DNA of 64,000 nt, taken from NCBI RefSeq assembly GCF_902806995.1, contig NZ_LR777654.1, positions 992,001 through 1,056,000 on the forward strand, given 5' to 3'. The position numbers were made by a program, and so were the translations under genes. Below the pieces are notes generated by a model that saw only the letters and a program-made list of their open reading frames with translations, did no database searches and was not told the DNA's origin. Shown piece by piece: positions 1 through 8,740 of the stretch. Position 1 is the stretch's first letter. Every line of letters begins with the position of its first letter. This DNA is from Chlamydiifrater volucris (GTDB taxonomy: Bacteria; Chlamydiota; Chlamydiia; Chlamydiales; Chlamydiaceae).

Positions 1-355
1 CCCTGTATGAAGGCAACAACCCCGCGTGCAGGTTGTAACATCCATGCTTAGGAATGTCTAAAACCACCTGTCTGAGAATAGACCCATAAGCCACAACCAG
101 GAATATATCAGCACCAATATTACGCAATTCCTCTACAAATACAGGATCTGAAGCCTTCTCGGGCTGCAGTAACGGAATACCTTTTTGCAAAGCGAGCTCT
201 TTCACAGGAGAAGGCACCGTTGCACTGGATCTTTTCCCAGGCTTATCCATCCGAGTAACTACAGAAAGAATGGAAACCCCCTTCTCTAACAACCCAGCCA
301 ACACTGTCCGAGCAAAAACAGGAGTACCAAAAAAAATAGCCTTAAGATTCGACAA
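1..355 (-). CDS. fmt: Methionyl-tRNA formyltransferase, N-terminal part (cut by window edge)
   Basis: The reverse strand reads an open frame beginning [14 protein letters not shown] and continuing through a formyl-transferase N-terminal domain to the window start. The segment [13 protein letters not shown] near the edge matches the family's N-x-H-x-S/G-LLP formyltetrahydrofolate-binding region. The enzyme formylates initiator Met-tRNA. No ATG is present; the likely start is TTG at 353-355, overlapping the end of lpxA by 14 bases, which suggests translational coupling. About 118 codons are visible and the catalytic and C-terminal domains lie outside the window. In Chlamydia fmt also follows lpxA. 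Confidence 0.85.
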   Translation of the reverse strand, partial: MSNLKAIFFGTPVFARTVLAGLLEKGVSILSVVTRMDKPGKRSSATVPSPVKELALQKGIPLLQPEKASDPVFVEELRNIGADIFLVVAYGSILRQVVLDIPKHGCYNLHAGLLPSYR

Positions 356-1181
356 GCACTTCCTCTCTTTCTGAATTCTGCTCCATGAAAAACACCTTCT
401 TTGTATTACGCTCTATTCCTCGTTTACTATCTTCCTTGCAAAAATCCAGAAAATAAGCTACCTCAGGAACCGCGCCAACCTCTTGCTCCGCGATACCTAA
501 AGCTTCTTTGAATGAGTAACTTGAGGAGTAAACTATTTTAAAGGCCTTAATTAGAGCAGATCTTACAGAAAAAGGCAACTTACGCCTTTGCAATCCAACC
601 TTGTTGATTCCTCCCAGAACAAGAGGATCTCCCATGCCTATAGTGTAGGGGGGCACGTCCCTCCTAACACCACTCAATCCTCCAATCATGGAATACGCGC
701 CTATACGCACAAACTGGTGGACTCCTACCATTCCCCCTATAACAGCGTAATCTCCCACCTGCACGTGACCTGCTAGCTGCGTGTAGTTACTAATGATCAC
801 ATGATTCCCTATGGAACAATTATGAGCAATGTGCACCCCCGGCATGAGTAAACAATTGTCCCCTATGGAAACTTTTGTCCCTTCAAAAGTCGAAGAAGTT
901 ATAATAGCAAACTCCCGAATCTCACAATTCTTGCCAATGACAACAAAAGTTTTTTCTCCGCGGTATTTCAAATCCTGGGGCTTGTTACCTATCATAGCTG
1001 AAGGCCAAATAGTAGTCCCCTCTCCTATTGTAGTGTGGCCATCTATGTAAGCATGCGACTTAACGACAACGCGATCTTCTAACACTACGGTAGCTTTAAT
1101 CACTGCGAACGGCTCGATAACAACATTCTCACCTATCTGCGCCCCTGGCTCCACTATCGCTGTTGGATGAATGTTCGTCAT
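342..1181 (-). CDS. lpxA: Acyl-ACP--UDP-N-acetylglucosamine O-acyltransferase
   Basis: LpxA catalyses the first step of lipid A synthesis, O-acylation of UDP-GlcNAc, in the cytoplasm. The 280-residue protein shows the left-handed beta-helix hexapeptide pattern from its start ([14 protein letters not shown]) to about residue 190, with the catalytic-His segment GVHQF, followed by the helical C-terminal domain. The frame can be opened at TTG 1193, but ATG at 1181 is preceded by a good Shine-Dalgarno (GCGGAG) and matches family N-termini. It is the third gene of lpxC-fabZ-lpxA-fmt, transcribed together on the minus strand. It is a normal family member with nothing missing. Confidence 0.96.
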   Translation of the reverse strand: MTNIHPTAIVEPGAQIGENVVIEPFAVIKATVVLEDRVVVKSHAYIDGHTTIGEGTTIWPSAMIGNKPQDLKYRGEKTFVVIGKNCEIREFAIITSSTFEGTKVSIGDNCLLMPGVHIAHNCSIGNHVIISNYTQLAGHVQVGDYAVIGGMVGVHQFVRIGAYSMIGGLSGVRRDVPPYTIGMGDPLVLGGINKVGLQRRKLPFSVRSALIKAFKIVYSSSYSFKEALGIAEQEVGAVPEVAYFLDFCKEDSKRGIERNTKKVFFMEQNSEREEVLVES

Positions 1182-1193
1182 AAATCTCCGCAA

Positions 1194-1664
1194 TTAAATT
1201 GATGCTTTATCTACAAGAGCAAAACTAATAAAAGCTTCAGCAGCTAACCCTGCCTCAACAAAAGCCTTAGCCTCGGCCTTCCCCCCCTTGGCAGAAAGAA
1301 CCGAAAAATTTGCTTGAAGAGTCAAAATATCTCCCGGTCTCACTGCTTGCCGAAACTTAGCTTCTTTGACACCTAAAAATAAAGAAACTTTTTTCTCTCT
1401 CTCTTCCTTCGTTAGCAACATTCCCAATAGCAGCCCCGCTGCCTGTGCTAAGGCCTCTATAATTAACACCCCAGGCATAATAGGAGCGTCAGGGAAGTGT
1501 CCTACAAAAAACTGCTCGTTGAACGATACGTTCTTTTGCGCCGTAATAGACTTTTCTTCAAAACTGTACGCCACCACACGATCCACCAAAAGAAATGGAA
1601 ACCTATGAGGAAGTAACTCAAGTATGTCCTTCACAGAAAGTGCTTCACCATTCATATAGCTCAT
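1194..1664 (-). CDS. fabZ: 3-hydroxyacyl-ACP dehydratase
   Basis: A 156-residue single hot-dog domain. Diagnostic features are [14 protein letters not shown] near residue 18, the catalytic His in [11 protein letters not shown] and the catalytic Glu of the following helix (IEALAQAAG). It dehydrates 3-hydroxyacyl-ACP in fatty acid elongation and so determines 3-hydroxyacyl-ACP supply to the neighbouring LpxA. The gene lies 8 bases downstream of lpxC and about 12 bases upstream of the lpxA start, an operon arrangement conserved in Chlamydia. Start ATG at 1664; ATG three codons later is also possible. Confidence 0.96.
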   Translation of the reverse strand: MSYMNGEALSVKDILELLPHRFPFLLVDRVVAYSFEEKSITAQKNVSFNEQFFVGHFPDAPIMPGVLIIEALAQAAGLLLGMLLTKEEREKKVSLFLGVKEAKFRQAVRPGDILTLQANFSVLSAKGGKAEAKAFVEAGLAAEAFISFALVDKASI

Positions 1665-1672
1665 ATTCCTTG

Positions 1673-2521
1673 TTATTGTAGAACCGAGACCAATTCCTTA
1701 GCTAATGCAATATTCGAAGAGTGCCCCGATCCTACTGCCACTACATGAGCGAGAAACGGTTGCCCAACCAACGAAAGATCCCCTATTAGATCTAACATTT
1801 TATGTCTTACTGGTTCATCCGTAAATCTTAATTTTCCCTTACAAATAATTCCATCATCTTTGAAAATTACAGCGTTCTCCAAAGAGCCCCCTCGAATAAG
1901 CCCTTTCTCCATTAAAAAACACAGCTCATTATACAAAGCAAAGGTTCTACAAGGAGCAATTTCTTTTTTAAAAACTTCTTCTGTAATCACCAAGGAGCGG
2001 TATTGCGTTCCTATCATTCGGCAATGAGGATAATGCAAAGTGTAACTAATCTTAAATTCATCAGAGGGGAAGGCAGCCAGAAATATGTCTCCCGACTGGT
2101 AAAAAACAGGCCGAGATAACTTCCGGGGAAAAACAGAGCTACCCTGAGAACAAACCCCTGCTTGCTGAATGATCCGAACAAAGGACTCTGAACTACCGTC
2201 CCCTATAGGAATCTCTTCTTCTGAAGATCTAATAAACACGTTATCAATTTCGCAAGCCCTCAACGCAGCTAGAAGGTGCTCTATGGTTACAACCGAAACT
2301 CCTTCTCTTTGTAACGAGGTGCTCCTCCCTGTGTTAGATACGCAATCCAAACGTGCAGGAATATCCACATACTCTCCAGATTCTGGATTGCGTCGTTGAA
2401 AAACAACCCCTGTGTTCTCTTCAGCAGGCAATAAAAAAATTTCTGCAACTTTTCCTGAATGAACCCCTACTCCAGAGAACCTAACCCCTTTTTTCAACGT
2501 CTTTTGTGCTCGTTCTAACAT
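1673..2521 (-). CDS. lpxC: UDP-3-O-acyl-N-acetylglucosamine deacetylase
   Basis: LpxC is the zinc-dependent committed step of lipid A synthesis. The 282-residue protein has the family order: [12 protein letters not shown] at the N-terminus, TIEHLLAAL (zinc His), then [10 protein letters not shown] (zinc His and Asp) and the C-terminal catalytic [11 protein letters not shown]. It is first in the lpxC-fabZ-lpxA-fmt cluster and has a candidate promoter 24 bases upstream. Length and motifs are typical. Confidence 0.97.
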   Translation of the reverse strand: MLERAQKTLKKGVRFSGVGVHSGKVAEIFLLPAEENTGVVFQRRNPESGEYVDIPARLDCVSNTGRSTSLQREGVSVVTIEHLLAALRACEIDNVFIRSSEEEIPIGDGSSESFVRIIQQAGVCSQGSSVFPRKLSRPVFYQSGDIFLAAFPSDEFKISYTLHYPHCRMIGTQYRSLVITEEVFKKEIAPCRTFALYNELCFLMEKGLIRGGSLENAVIFKDDGIICKGKLRFTDEPVRHKMLDLIGDLSLVGQPFLAHVVAVGSGHSSNIALAKELVSVLQ

Positions 2522-2544
2522 GAAAAAACCTGATAAACAGCCAA

Positions 2545-2573
2545 TGTATATTATTCTTCAGTTTTTTTTACAA
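2545..2573 (-). promoter_or_regulatory. Candidate sigma66-type promoter for lpxC-fabZ-lpxA-fmt
   Basis: On the minus strand, TTGTAA (2568-2573) and TATACA (2545-2550) are separated by exactly 17 bases, upstream of lpxC. Each hexamer matches the major-sigma consensus at four or more positions. Assignment is by spacing and position only. Confidence 0.45.
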
Positions 2574-2631
2574 CTGACATGCTTGTAAACCTTTTTCCCG
2601 AATCACCCTCAAGAGACCCCTTCACGCCCCT

Positions 2632-4254
2632 TCACGCTATTCCTCGATACTGTTGCTGAAATCGGAAATACCACCACAAAAAAATAACTACAGCAGCCCA
2701 AGAAATAACCCTCACAGGCCAATCGCCATAAATTACGTAAGGCGTGCAATATTCAAACAATGAAATTTCTGCAATTAGAACTCCAGGCAAAACTTTTCGA
2801 ATCATACTGTCCTCCGGAAGTTTAGCAACCACACGTCCTAAAGAATCTACCACAGCTGTTACCCCAGTATGGCAAGCTCTAATGCAGGGTAACCCGCATT
2901 CCAAATTCCTTGTCACTCCGTGAAGAAAATGCACCTTGGGCAACCTAGATTTTGGATACCAGCCATCATTGGAGATATTAATGAGTAGCTGCGCTCCCAA
3001 CCGCTTATATTCCCTGACTAAATGTCCAAAAGTTTCTTCATAACAAATAGTTACAGCAAAAGGGATGCCATCCTTGGAAACAAATATGCCAGATCTTATC
3101 CCCGGTTCTCTTACATATGGCAAAACATACTCCGGGCAAAAGAACCGGAAAAATTTTTCGCCAACTTTCCCACCTGGGATATACTCTCCCCCGGGGACTA
3201 ATATTCTTTTATCGTAGCAACCCGAAAGAATGTTCCCTGGAGAAAACATAAGGGCAGAGTTGTAAAAGTGCCGAGTTGTGTCAACGAATCGTTCAAACCC
3301 CATCACTAAATCGCAGTTGAACTTATTGGATAGTTCACATGCTACTTCTTTATTTGACAACAATGACGCATCGGGGAAACTAGACTTATTCCCGAACCAT
3401 GTTTCTTGAAGAATAGAAAAATCTTTAGCCGGATACACCTTTCTGTGTACCCCGAAAGGCACAGAAACTTCTGGCATGACCATCAAATCCACTTGAGTAT
3501 CTATTCTGGAACATAGCCGAAAAATTCTTTCCCAGACGGATAATGCGTTTGAAGGAATAGCAATAAAAGGAGGCTCTGCAGTCTGCAGCAGAGCAACTTT
3601 TACACTCCTTACTGAAGTTAGTTTCTCTCTATATTTTACAATCTCTCGAAACATCCCTCCCAGACAAAAAGGCACTAAAGATATGCATAAAAAGGGAACA
3701 AAAAATCGTAACTGACGACTTTCTAAGAAATACAAAAAAGAAATATTTGTTGCTATTACAATAACACTAAGCCCCGACCAACCAAAAAAAGAACTAAACT
3801 GAGCCAAATAGGGGACCCCAGTTAAAGCCCATCCTATATAATCCAAAGAAATTCCTGAAAAAATACAGTGATACCTGATTGTCTCCCAAAACACCCAAAG
3901 AAAAGGGAATGTAAAGACAACAAAACAAAAGGATTGACGCTTTTTTATCCAAAACAACCCTGAAGAAAACAGGGAAAAAACTACTCCCGACACTATAATC
4001 AGAGCTAGCCATGGGAAATAAATAACCCAGCCTAAAAGCGAAGCGGATGCCATCCAAGAAAAATGAATCGCAGAAACCCCTGCCATCCAAAGAAACGAAA
4101 TCACCAAGCGTTTCCTTGATGAATACGCCTCTACCGAATGCCAATAAAGTCCATAACCAACCAAACCCCCGACTAAGGATACTAACGGAGCAATATCTGG
4201 CTGTGAAAGGATCATCAAGAAAAACGACAGAAGAAGAACAACTTTGTTCAACAT
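2632..4254 (-). CDS. lnt: Apolipoprotein N-acyltransferase
   Basis: Lnt adds the third acyl chain to bacterial lipoproteins in the inner membrane. The 540-residue protein has about seven hydrophobic segments in residues 1-205, a nitrilase domain from about 215 to 500, and a C-terminal membrane segment. The Glu-Lys-Cys triad is visible as VMPEVSVP, YDKRILVPGGEY and TICYEET. The stop lies about 110 bases before the lpxC start and the start abuts the thioesterase gene by one base. In Chlamydia this is the cutE gene at the same place. Confidence 0.94.
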   Translation of the reverse strand: MLNKVVLLLSFFLMILSQPDIAPLVSLVGGLVGYGLYWHSVEAYSSRKRLVISFLWMAGVSAIHFSWMASASLLGWVIYFPWLALIIVSGVVFSLFSSGLFWIKKRQSFCFVVFTFPFLWVFWETIRYHCIFSGISLDYIGWALTGVPYLAQFSSFFGWSGLSVIVIATNISFLYFLESRQLRFFVPFLCISLVPFCLGGMFREIVKYREKLTSVRSVKVALLQTAEPPFIAIPSNALSVWERIFRLCSRIDTQVDLMVMPEVSVPFGVHRKVYPAKDFSILQETWFGNKSSFPDASLLSNKEVACELSNKFNCDLVMGFERFVDTTRHFYNSALMFSPGNILSGCYDKRILVPGGEYIPGGKVGEKFFRFFCPEYVLPYVREPGIRSGIFVSKDGIPFAVTICYEETFGHLVREYKRLGAQLLINISNDGWYPKSRLPKVHFLHGVTRNLECGLPCIRACHTGVTAVVDSLGRVVAKLPEDSMIRKVLPGVLIAEISLFEYCTPYVIYGDWPVRVISWAAVVIFLWWYFRFQQQYRGIA

Positions 4255-4255
4255 A

Positions 4256-4789
4256 TTATTTATCAGAATTTAATCGACTTCTTCTTCTGACATCTGCCTC
4301 TTCATATCTCCGTTTTTCCTCTTCTGTTTCAGGAACTACAACATGAACTTCCGTAGGTTTGTTTTCCTCATCAACAGCTACGAAAGTAAAATACGCCGAC
4401 GTAATATGTCTTCTTTCTTGTCGAAAGCTATTTTCAGCCCAAACTTTTACACCAACCTCCAAGGAAGTCCTCCAAGTTCGATTCACTGAAGCCTTACATA
4501 TTAACGTTTCTCCCATAAACGCCGGAGCACAGAACCTAAGTGCATCTACAAACGCTGTTACGCAGATGCGTTCAGTATGCCTCTCTGCTACGACAAGAGC
4601 TAATCGATCCAAAATGCTCATAAGAAGCCCTCCAAAGACCGTATTGTTAGCATTTAAATCGTTGGGGAAAATTTTGTATATGTGACTATCGATACGACTA
4701 AACGAAACCGGCTTCTTCTTAACCACGACGACATAAAGGGGTAAAAGGAATAAAAGGTGGATACTAATCCTGATTATAAAGAAAATCAA
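4256..4789 (-). CDS. Acyl-CoA thioester hydrolase, hot-dog fold (YciA/YkhA type)
   Basis: The region from about residue 28 is a hot-dog domain with [22 protein letters not shown], whose catalytic-type Asp/Asn and GG are typical of acyl-CoA thioesterases of the YciA/BACH group; substrates are probably medium or long acyl-CoAs. The charged C-terminal tail follows the family. The full open frame begins at TTG 4789 and gives a hydrophobic N-terminal extension of about 20 residues that family members lack. A GTG at 4724-4726, giving [13 protein letters not shown], would start the protein at the conserved part, so the true start is uncertain. It abuts lnt. Confidence 0.85.
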   Translation of the reverse strand: MIFFIIRISIHLLFLLPLYVVVVKKKPVSFSRIDSHIYKIFPNDLNANNTVFGGLLMSILDRLALVVAERHTERICVTAFVDALRFCAPAFMGETLICKASVNRTWRTSLEVGVKVWAENSFRQERRHITSAYFTFVAVDEENKPTEVHVVVPETEEEKRRYEEADVRRRSRLNSDK

Positions 4790-4809
4790 GGGAATCTTGA
4801 TTTGTCTAA

Positions 4810-5559
4810 TTAAAGATCAGAAAAAGGATTAACAACCTGAGAAAAACCTATCTTTTTCTGGCGCTGTTTTATCTCACTGCGGATAGAATATAAGAGGTCC
4901 GTATCAAAATCCATCCTCGCTGCCCATTGCAGATAGGTTAGAGGAATTTCGGAAAAACACCGTCCCTTATGCTTCCCTAACGGCATGTATTTCATCTTAA
5001 TCGGATTAGCTAATATTTCCTTGATTTGCTCAACGGTGCGAAACCTCTTACAAAGATATTTGAATATCGCAATATTAATTTCCACATCCTTCATGGCTCG
5101 GTGATTACCATTATAAGGGACATTAAAATGCATCGCTAAAGACTCTAATGAATTATTAGGACTATCCCCATATTCCTTAGCCAACCGTAAGGTGTCTACT
5201 ACACAATATTTAGAAAAAAATTGCTGATCTACTCGCTTGGCTTCTTGACTTAGAACATCCAAATCGAACCCAATACTATGACCTACGATGTAATCTCCAT
5301 CTCTGAAAAAAGAGTTTAACTTAGGTAACACCTCTGCAATAGTTGGCTGTCCTTCTAACATGGCATCGGATATATGGTGTATACGTTGGGACTCTACAGA
5401 AACAGATCTTTCCGGATTTACGAGAGTTTCAAAAGAATCCAACACTTCCTTGAAAGTAAACCGTACTGCAGCAACTTCTATGATACGATCTTTTTTTACA
5501 TCTAGTCCTGTCATTTCACAGTCAAGACAAACAAAAACAGTATCCTTTAATAGTCCCAT
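4810..5559 (-). CDS. dnaQ: DnaQ-like 3'-5' exonuclease (DEDDh family)
   Basis: The 249-residue protein has all exonuclease motifs: Exo[11 protein letters not shown] (D13, E15), Exo[12 protein letters not shown] near residue 95, and Exo[11 protein letters not shown] near residue 152 with the His of DEDDh enzymes. After the exonuclease domain there is a C-terminal extension of about 70 residues ([21 protein letters not shown]) resembling the small DUF3820-type putative quorum/DNA-associated domain found on some DnaQ-like proteins. It probably acts in proofreading or DNA trimming. The position between the thioesterase and tsaE matches CT536 of C. trachomatis. Confidence 0.9.
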   Translation of the reverse strand: MGLLKDTVFVCLDCEMTGLDVKKDRIIEVAAVRFTFKEVLDSFETLVNPERSVSVESQRIHHISDAMLEGQPTIAEVLPKLNSFFRDGDYIVGHSIGFDLDVLSQEAKRVDQQFFSKYCVVDTLRLAKEYGDSPNNSLESLAMHFNVPYNGNHRAMKDVEINIAIFKYLCKRFRTVEQIKEILANPIKMKYMPLGKHKGRCFSEIPLTYLQWAARMDFDTDLLYSIRSEIKQRQKKIGFSQVVNPFSDL

Positions 5560-5567
5560 GCCAATTT

Positions 5568-6032
5568 TTATCCTTCTCTACAGCCCCACAGATCATTCCT
5601 AGGGGATGTTATAGCAATATCTCTTCTATTTTTTCCTAAAGACACAATACGCACCTCCACGATCTCCCGAAAAGTCGCGGCAACTTCCCCCATCTTTTCC
5701 GGCCACTCTACGCATAGAATATCCGAATCTTCCGCGTCCTCAAAAATTGATGTGTCAAAGAGATTAGAAAAACGGTACAAGTCGTAGTGCAAAACCCTGC
5801 GCCCATTGTTCTCATAAGTAAAAAGCCCAGAAAAGGAGGGGCTGGCTACTTCTCTACCTGCATGGTCCCCGAGATACCCCTCAACAACCCCTCTAACGAA
5901 CTCGGTTTTACCTACGCCGTAGTCCCCGAACAACAACACCAAGCAGCCCATAGGGAGCTCTCTACCCAATCTTTCTCCAGCTAGAAGGGTTTCCTCCCTA
6001 GAGTAGCTTTCTATTCGTCGGCATCCACCCAT
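5568..6032 (-). CDS. tsaE: tRNA threonylcarbamoyladenosine biosynthesis ATPase TsaE
   Basis: A 154-residue P-loop ATPase with Walker A GDYGVGKT at residues 36-43, the family segment SPSFSGLFTYE, HYDLYR, and the C-terminal Walker-B-like LCVEWPEK. TsaE works with TsaB/TsaD to make the t6A37 modification of ANN-decoding tRNAs. It overlaps the upstream DUF2709-type gene by 22 bases and lies 8 bases before dnaQ. In TsaE the motif LYR usually precedes a Glu-rich loop, seen here as FEDAEDSD. Confidence 0.92.
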   Translation of the reverse strand: MGGCRRIESYSREETLLAGERLGRELPMGCLVLLFGDYGVGKTEFVRGVVEGYLGDHAGREVASPSFSGLFTYENNGRRVLHYDLYRFSNLFDTSIFEDAEDSDILCVEWPEKMGEVAATFREIVEVRIVSLGKNRRDIAITSPRNDLWGCREG

Positions 6033-6727
6033 TCACTAATGTACTCATGGAAAGATGTATCTTCTGCTAATACTTCTACAAATTCCGCAATTTTTTCTTC
6101 TTCTAGGTACCCCTGTAACAAAGACAAAAAGCTTCCTTCTAACTGAAATTTGTTTTGATTTTGTACTTCTACAAGCATCATGCGACGCAGATAGGACTTT
6201 TTGAAATCTTGAATCAGATCCGGCAAACTATTGAACAGCTTACCGGTAATCACCGAAGCAAAAACAACCTTCGTTCTAGGAGCTTTCGGCGGTTGGATAT
6301 AATTAGCTATAACCTTAGGATCATCTGAGACAAAAAATCTTTTAACTCGGACCCCCCCCTGTCGTTCCGTGTTCTCAGGACATTTCGCCAACCAATCATA
6401 AATAGCATCTAGGGGGTTGCGGTACACATTGTCAGCAAAAACCTTTCCTGTAAATGGACATATATATATCCGCCTGGTTTCTTCATTAACGGAAGGCTTC
6501 CCTACCCCGATGCGTATCTCCGTTTCCCTCCAAAGCTTCTTCTCTTCCTCTAGAATCCTGACGGCATCTTCAGGAGATTTAAAAATAATCTTATCCTTAA
6601 CAAAAACTACGGGATCTAGGGATAGCTCCTTCTCCAGATAGAAGAGGTAAGCAGTCAGCAACTCCGGCCGCTTCTGCTCCTTTAAGAACTGCAGCAATTT
6701 TTTTTTTACACTTCCAGAAACATTCAT
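6011..6727 (-). CDS. Conserved chlamydial protein (CT538-like)
   Basis: A soluble, mixed-charge protein of about 238 residues with no signal peptide or membrane segment. It contains a segment ICPFTGKVFADN with a single Cys and a second ITGKLFNS motif, an apparent internal repeat of the form TGK-x-F. Its position between tsaE and trxA matches CT538 of C. trachomatis, a protein of unknown function (probably the DUF2709 family; recalled, not searched). The frame opens earlier at a non-ATG codon, but ATG at 6727 has a strong Shine-Dalgarno (GGAAGG), so I start there. Confidence 0.85.
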   Translation of the reverse strand: MNVSGSVKKKLLQFLKEQKRPELLTAYLFYLEKELSLDPVVFVKDKIIFKSPEDAVRILEEEKKLWRETEIRIGVGKPSVNEETRRIYICPFTGKVFADNVYRNPLDAIYDWLAKCPENTERQGGVRVKRFFVSDDPKVIANYIQPPKAPRTKVVFASVITGKLFNSLPDLIQDFKKSYLRRMMLVEVQNQNKFQLEGSFLSLLQGYLEEEKIAEFVEVLAEDTSFHEYISEWVDADE

Positions 6728-6926
6728 ATCTATCCTTCCAGATCGGCCCAAAAGAAAACCTCCTCTTCTGTCTTCAGAGGTCCTCAGAAGAGAACAGAAC
6801 CCTAAACTTAATACACGAAACTAAGGACTACGCCAAGGTCATTTCAGCGGCTGATTCTATCATATCGAAGGAATTATGTTAATCAGAAAGGAGGATTTCT
6901 TACTCTCAATGATAAGAGTTTCGCCA

Positions 6927-6955
6927 TTGTTTTTTTTTTATCTTAAGTCTACAAT
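6927..6955 (+). promoter_or_regulatory. Candidate promoter of tRNA-Leu and trxA
   Basis: TTGTTT (6927-6932) and TACAAT (6950-6955) with a 17-base spacer lie 13 bases before the mature tRNA-Leu 5' end. Both hexamers fit the major-sigma consensus well. Confidence 0.6.
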
Positions 6956-6968
6956 TCGCCTCGAATTT

Positions 6969-7052
6969 GCAACCATGGCGGAATCGGTAGACGCGCTAGA
7001 TTCAGGTTCTAGTGAGCTTTGGCTCGTGGAAGTTCAAGTCTTCTTGGTTGCA
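6969..7052 (+). tRNA. tRNA-Leu(CAG)
   Basis: Acceptor arms GCAACCA/TGGTTGC pair fully, the anticodon stem CTAGA/TCTAG encloses the loop TTCAGGT with anticodon CAG, and there is a long class II variable arm. The 3' CCA is not encoded. It lies 59 bases upstream of trxA, an arrangement also found in Chlamydia, and may be co-transcribed with it. Confidence 0.95.
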
Positions 7053-7111
7053 TGTGGCTTCTACCCTCAAGAGAAGCCTGAGACTTTGCAAATATCCTTA
7101 AGGTAGGTTTT

Positions 7112-7420
7112 ATGGTTAAAATTGTCTCCGACGATTCTTTCGATGCATTCGTCGCGTCCAAGTTAGTTTTAATAGATTTCTTTGCAGAATGGTGTGGTCC
7201 TTGCCGGATGCTGACGCCTATTATTGAAGAACTTGCCAGCGAAATCTCGGGACTTTCCGTGGGAAAGATTAATATTGACGAAAACTCTAAGGTAGCTGGA
7301 GCTCTCGGTATTTCCTCTATCCCCACTCTCATCCTGTTCAAAGATGGCAAAGAAGTAGAACGAGTTGTCGGGCTTAAAGACAAAGCGTATCTAATTAAAA
7401 TGATCGAGAAACATCGGTAA
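7112..7420 (+). CDS. trxA: Thioredoxin
   Basis: A 102-residue protein with a single thioredoxin fold and active site WCGPC at residues 27-31, followed by the cis-Pro segment SSIPTLILFKDG. It is a cytoplasmic disulfide reductase. The start ATG has a Shine-Dalgarno (AAGGTAGG) a few bases upstream. Its stop faces the trmL stop, with 7 bases between the convergent genes. Confidence 0.97.
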   Translation: MVKIVSDDSFDAFVASKLVLIDFFAEWCGPCRMLTPIIEELASEISGLSVGKINIDENSKVAGALGISSIPTLILFKDGKEVERVVGLKDKAYLIKMIEKHR

Positions 7421-7427
7421 AAGGTTT

Positions 7428-7895
7428 TCAGGCGAAAATTGCTTGCCACTGGCTGTAGTTTTGGCGCACGACTTCGTACATGACAATGCCCGCAGTCGTC
7501 GCCAAATTCAGTGATCTTGTTCCCCCTTGCATAGGAACTGTTAAACACTGATCACGATATTTCCTATAGATCTCTTCCGTAACTCCTCTTGATTCAGACC
7601 CAAAAATATAAACTCCCGAAAGCGGCAGCTGCACTTCAGCATAGTATTTTTTCCCACGGGTAGACAAAAGAAAAACCTCACTCAAGGGCACGCCCTGAAC
7701 AGCCTCCTCCAAAGAATCCACCACAGAAAAATCCAACTGGGGCCAATAATCCATCCCTGCTCTCTTGAGCATTTTATCCGAAATAGAAAAGCCCAACGGA
7801 CGAACCAGAACTAAGGATGCCCCTAAAGCTACACAAGACCTCCCAATATTCCCCGTGTTCTGAGGAATATCAGGATGAAATAGTACCACCTTCAT
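7428..7895 (-). CDS. trmL: tRNA 2'-O-methyltransferase TrmL-like (SPOUT family)
   Basis: About 155 residues from MKVVLFHPDIPQNTGN. The SPOUT knot motifs are present: NTGNIGRSC at the N-terminus, IFGSESRGV, and the C-terminal MQGGTRSLNLATTAGIV that forms the S-adenosylmethionine trefoil. TrmL methylates the wobble base of tRNA-Leu isoacceptors; substrate identity here is inferred from family. The frame extends 20 codons upstream into mip, but ATG at 7895 directly after the mip stop matches all family N-termini. Confidence 0.9.
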   Translation of the reverse strand: MKVVLFHPDIPQNTGNIGRSCVALGASLVLVRPLGFSISDKMLKRAGMDYWPQLDFSVVDSLEEAVQGVPLSEVFLLSTRGKKYYAEVQLPLSGVYIFGSESRGVTEEIYRKYRDQCLTVPMQGGTRSLNLATTAGIVMYEVVRQNYSQWQAIFA

Positions 7896-7896
7896 A

Positions 7897-8691
7897 TTAA
7901 GAAGAGGGTTGCGAGCTTGCCTTGTCATCTTGAGCAGCAGCAACCTCTTCCCCATTTACCTTAATCAATTCTATCTCAAAAATTAATAGGGAATTCGGAG
8001 GCAAACTGCCAGTTGTTCCATAAGCTAAACTAGGGTGAATATACAACTCTCTCTTCTCCCCTTCTTTCATTCCCTGCATTCCAAGAGCAAAACCCTTTAT
8101 AGTTTGATGAAGAGGTAAAAGAATGGGCTCTTTTAAATCATAGGAACTGCTAAACACCTTTCCGTCCGCAAATCTACCTTGGTAGTGTAGTAATGCGGTA
8201 GGGGTTCCCTTGAGCACTTCACCCGAACCTTGCTCTATAATTTTGTATTGTAAAAGATTTTCTTGCACTTCTATGACATTTGTTTTTTTCGCATTTTCTT
8301 TAAGAAAATTCTCTGCTGCTAATAAATTTTCAGAGCTTTTTCTTTCAAAAATTTCTTTTTGTAAAATCGTCATTTTCTCCTCATATTCAGTCTGAGACAA
8401 TGGAGCTGCTTTACTTAACATTTCATCCTGCATTCCCTTGGCAACCTCAATCAGATCAAACGTTATATCCTCTGACTTTGACAATTGTCTAGCCAACAGG
8501 TGCCCAAATGTTCTAGATAACTTTTTACTTTCTTCCATTTGTTCATCGCTTTGAGAAATTTCTTTCTCCGCAACAGCATCTTTATCTCCTAATCCTAAGC
8601 TACGTGCTAAAGTACGAACTGAAGATTTAGAAGAGCAGCTTGTGACCAAAATCAACAGCCCAGCAATAACTAAACCCCACTGTTTTTTCAT
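7897..8691 (-). CDS. mip: Mip-like FKBP peptidyl-prolyl isomerase, lipoprotein
   Basis: The 264-residue protein has a lipoprotein signal peptide ending LVTSC (Cys about residue 19), an FKBP N-terminal dimerisation helix region (residues 45-145) and a C-terminal FKBP domain with HYQGRFADGKVF, GMQGMKEGEKRELYIHPSLAYG and FEIELI. Chlamydial Mip is a surface-associated lipoprotein with isomerase activity. It lies just upstream of trmL and downstream of aspS on the same strand. Confidence 0.95.
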   Translation of the reverse strand: MKKQWGLVIAGLLILVTSCSSKSSVRTLARSLGLGDKDAVAEKEISQSDEQMEESKKLSRTFGHLLARQLSKSEDITFDLIEVAKGMQDEMLSKAAPLSQTEYEEKMTILQKEIFERKSSENLLAAENFLKENAKKTNVIEVQENLLQYKIIEQGSGEVLKGTPTALLHYQGRFADGKVFSSSYDLKEPILLPLHQTIKGFALGMQGMKEGEKRELYIHPSLAYGTTGSLPPNSLLIFEIELIKVNGEEVAAAQDDKASSQPSS

Positions 8692-8740
8692 AATACCTCT
8701 CGTGGTATAGGTTATTTTCTAAACAACCAAGCCTCCCTCT

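Noticed and set aside
6876..7106. 76-codon plus-strand frame upstream of trxA
   Set aside because: It runs through the tRNA-Leu gene and its promoter.
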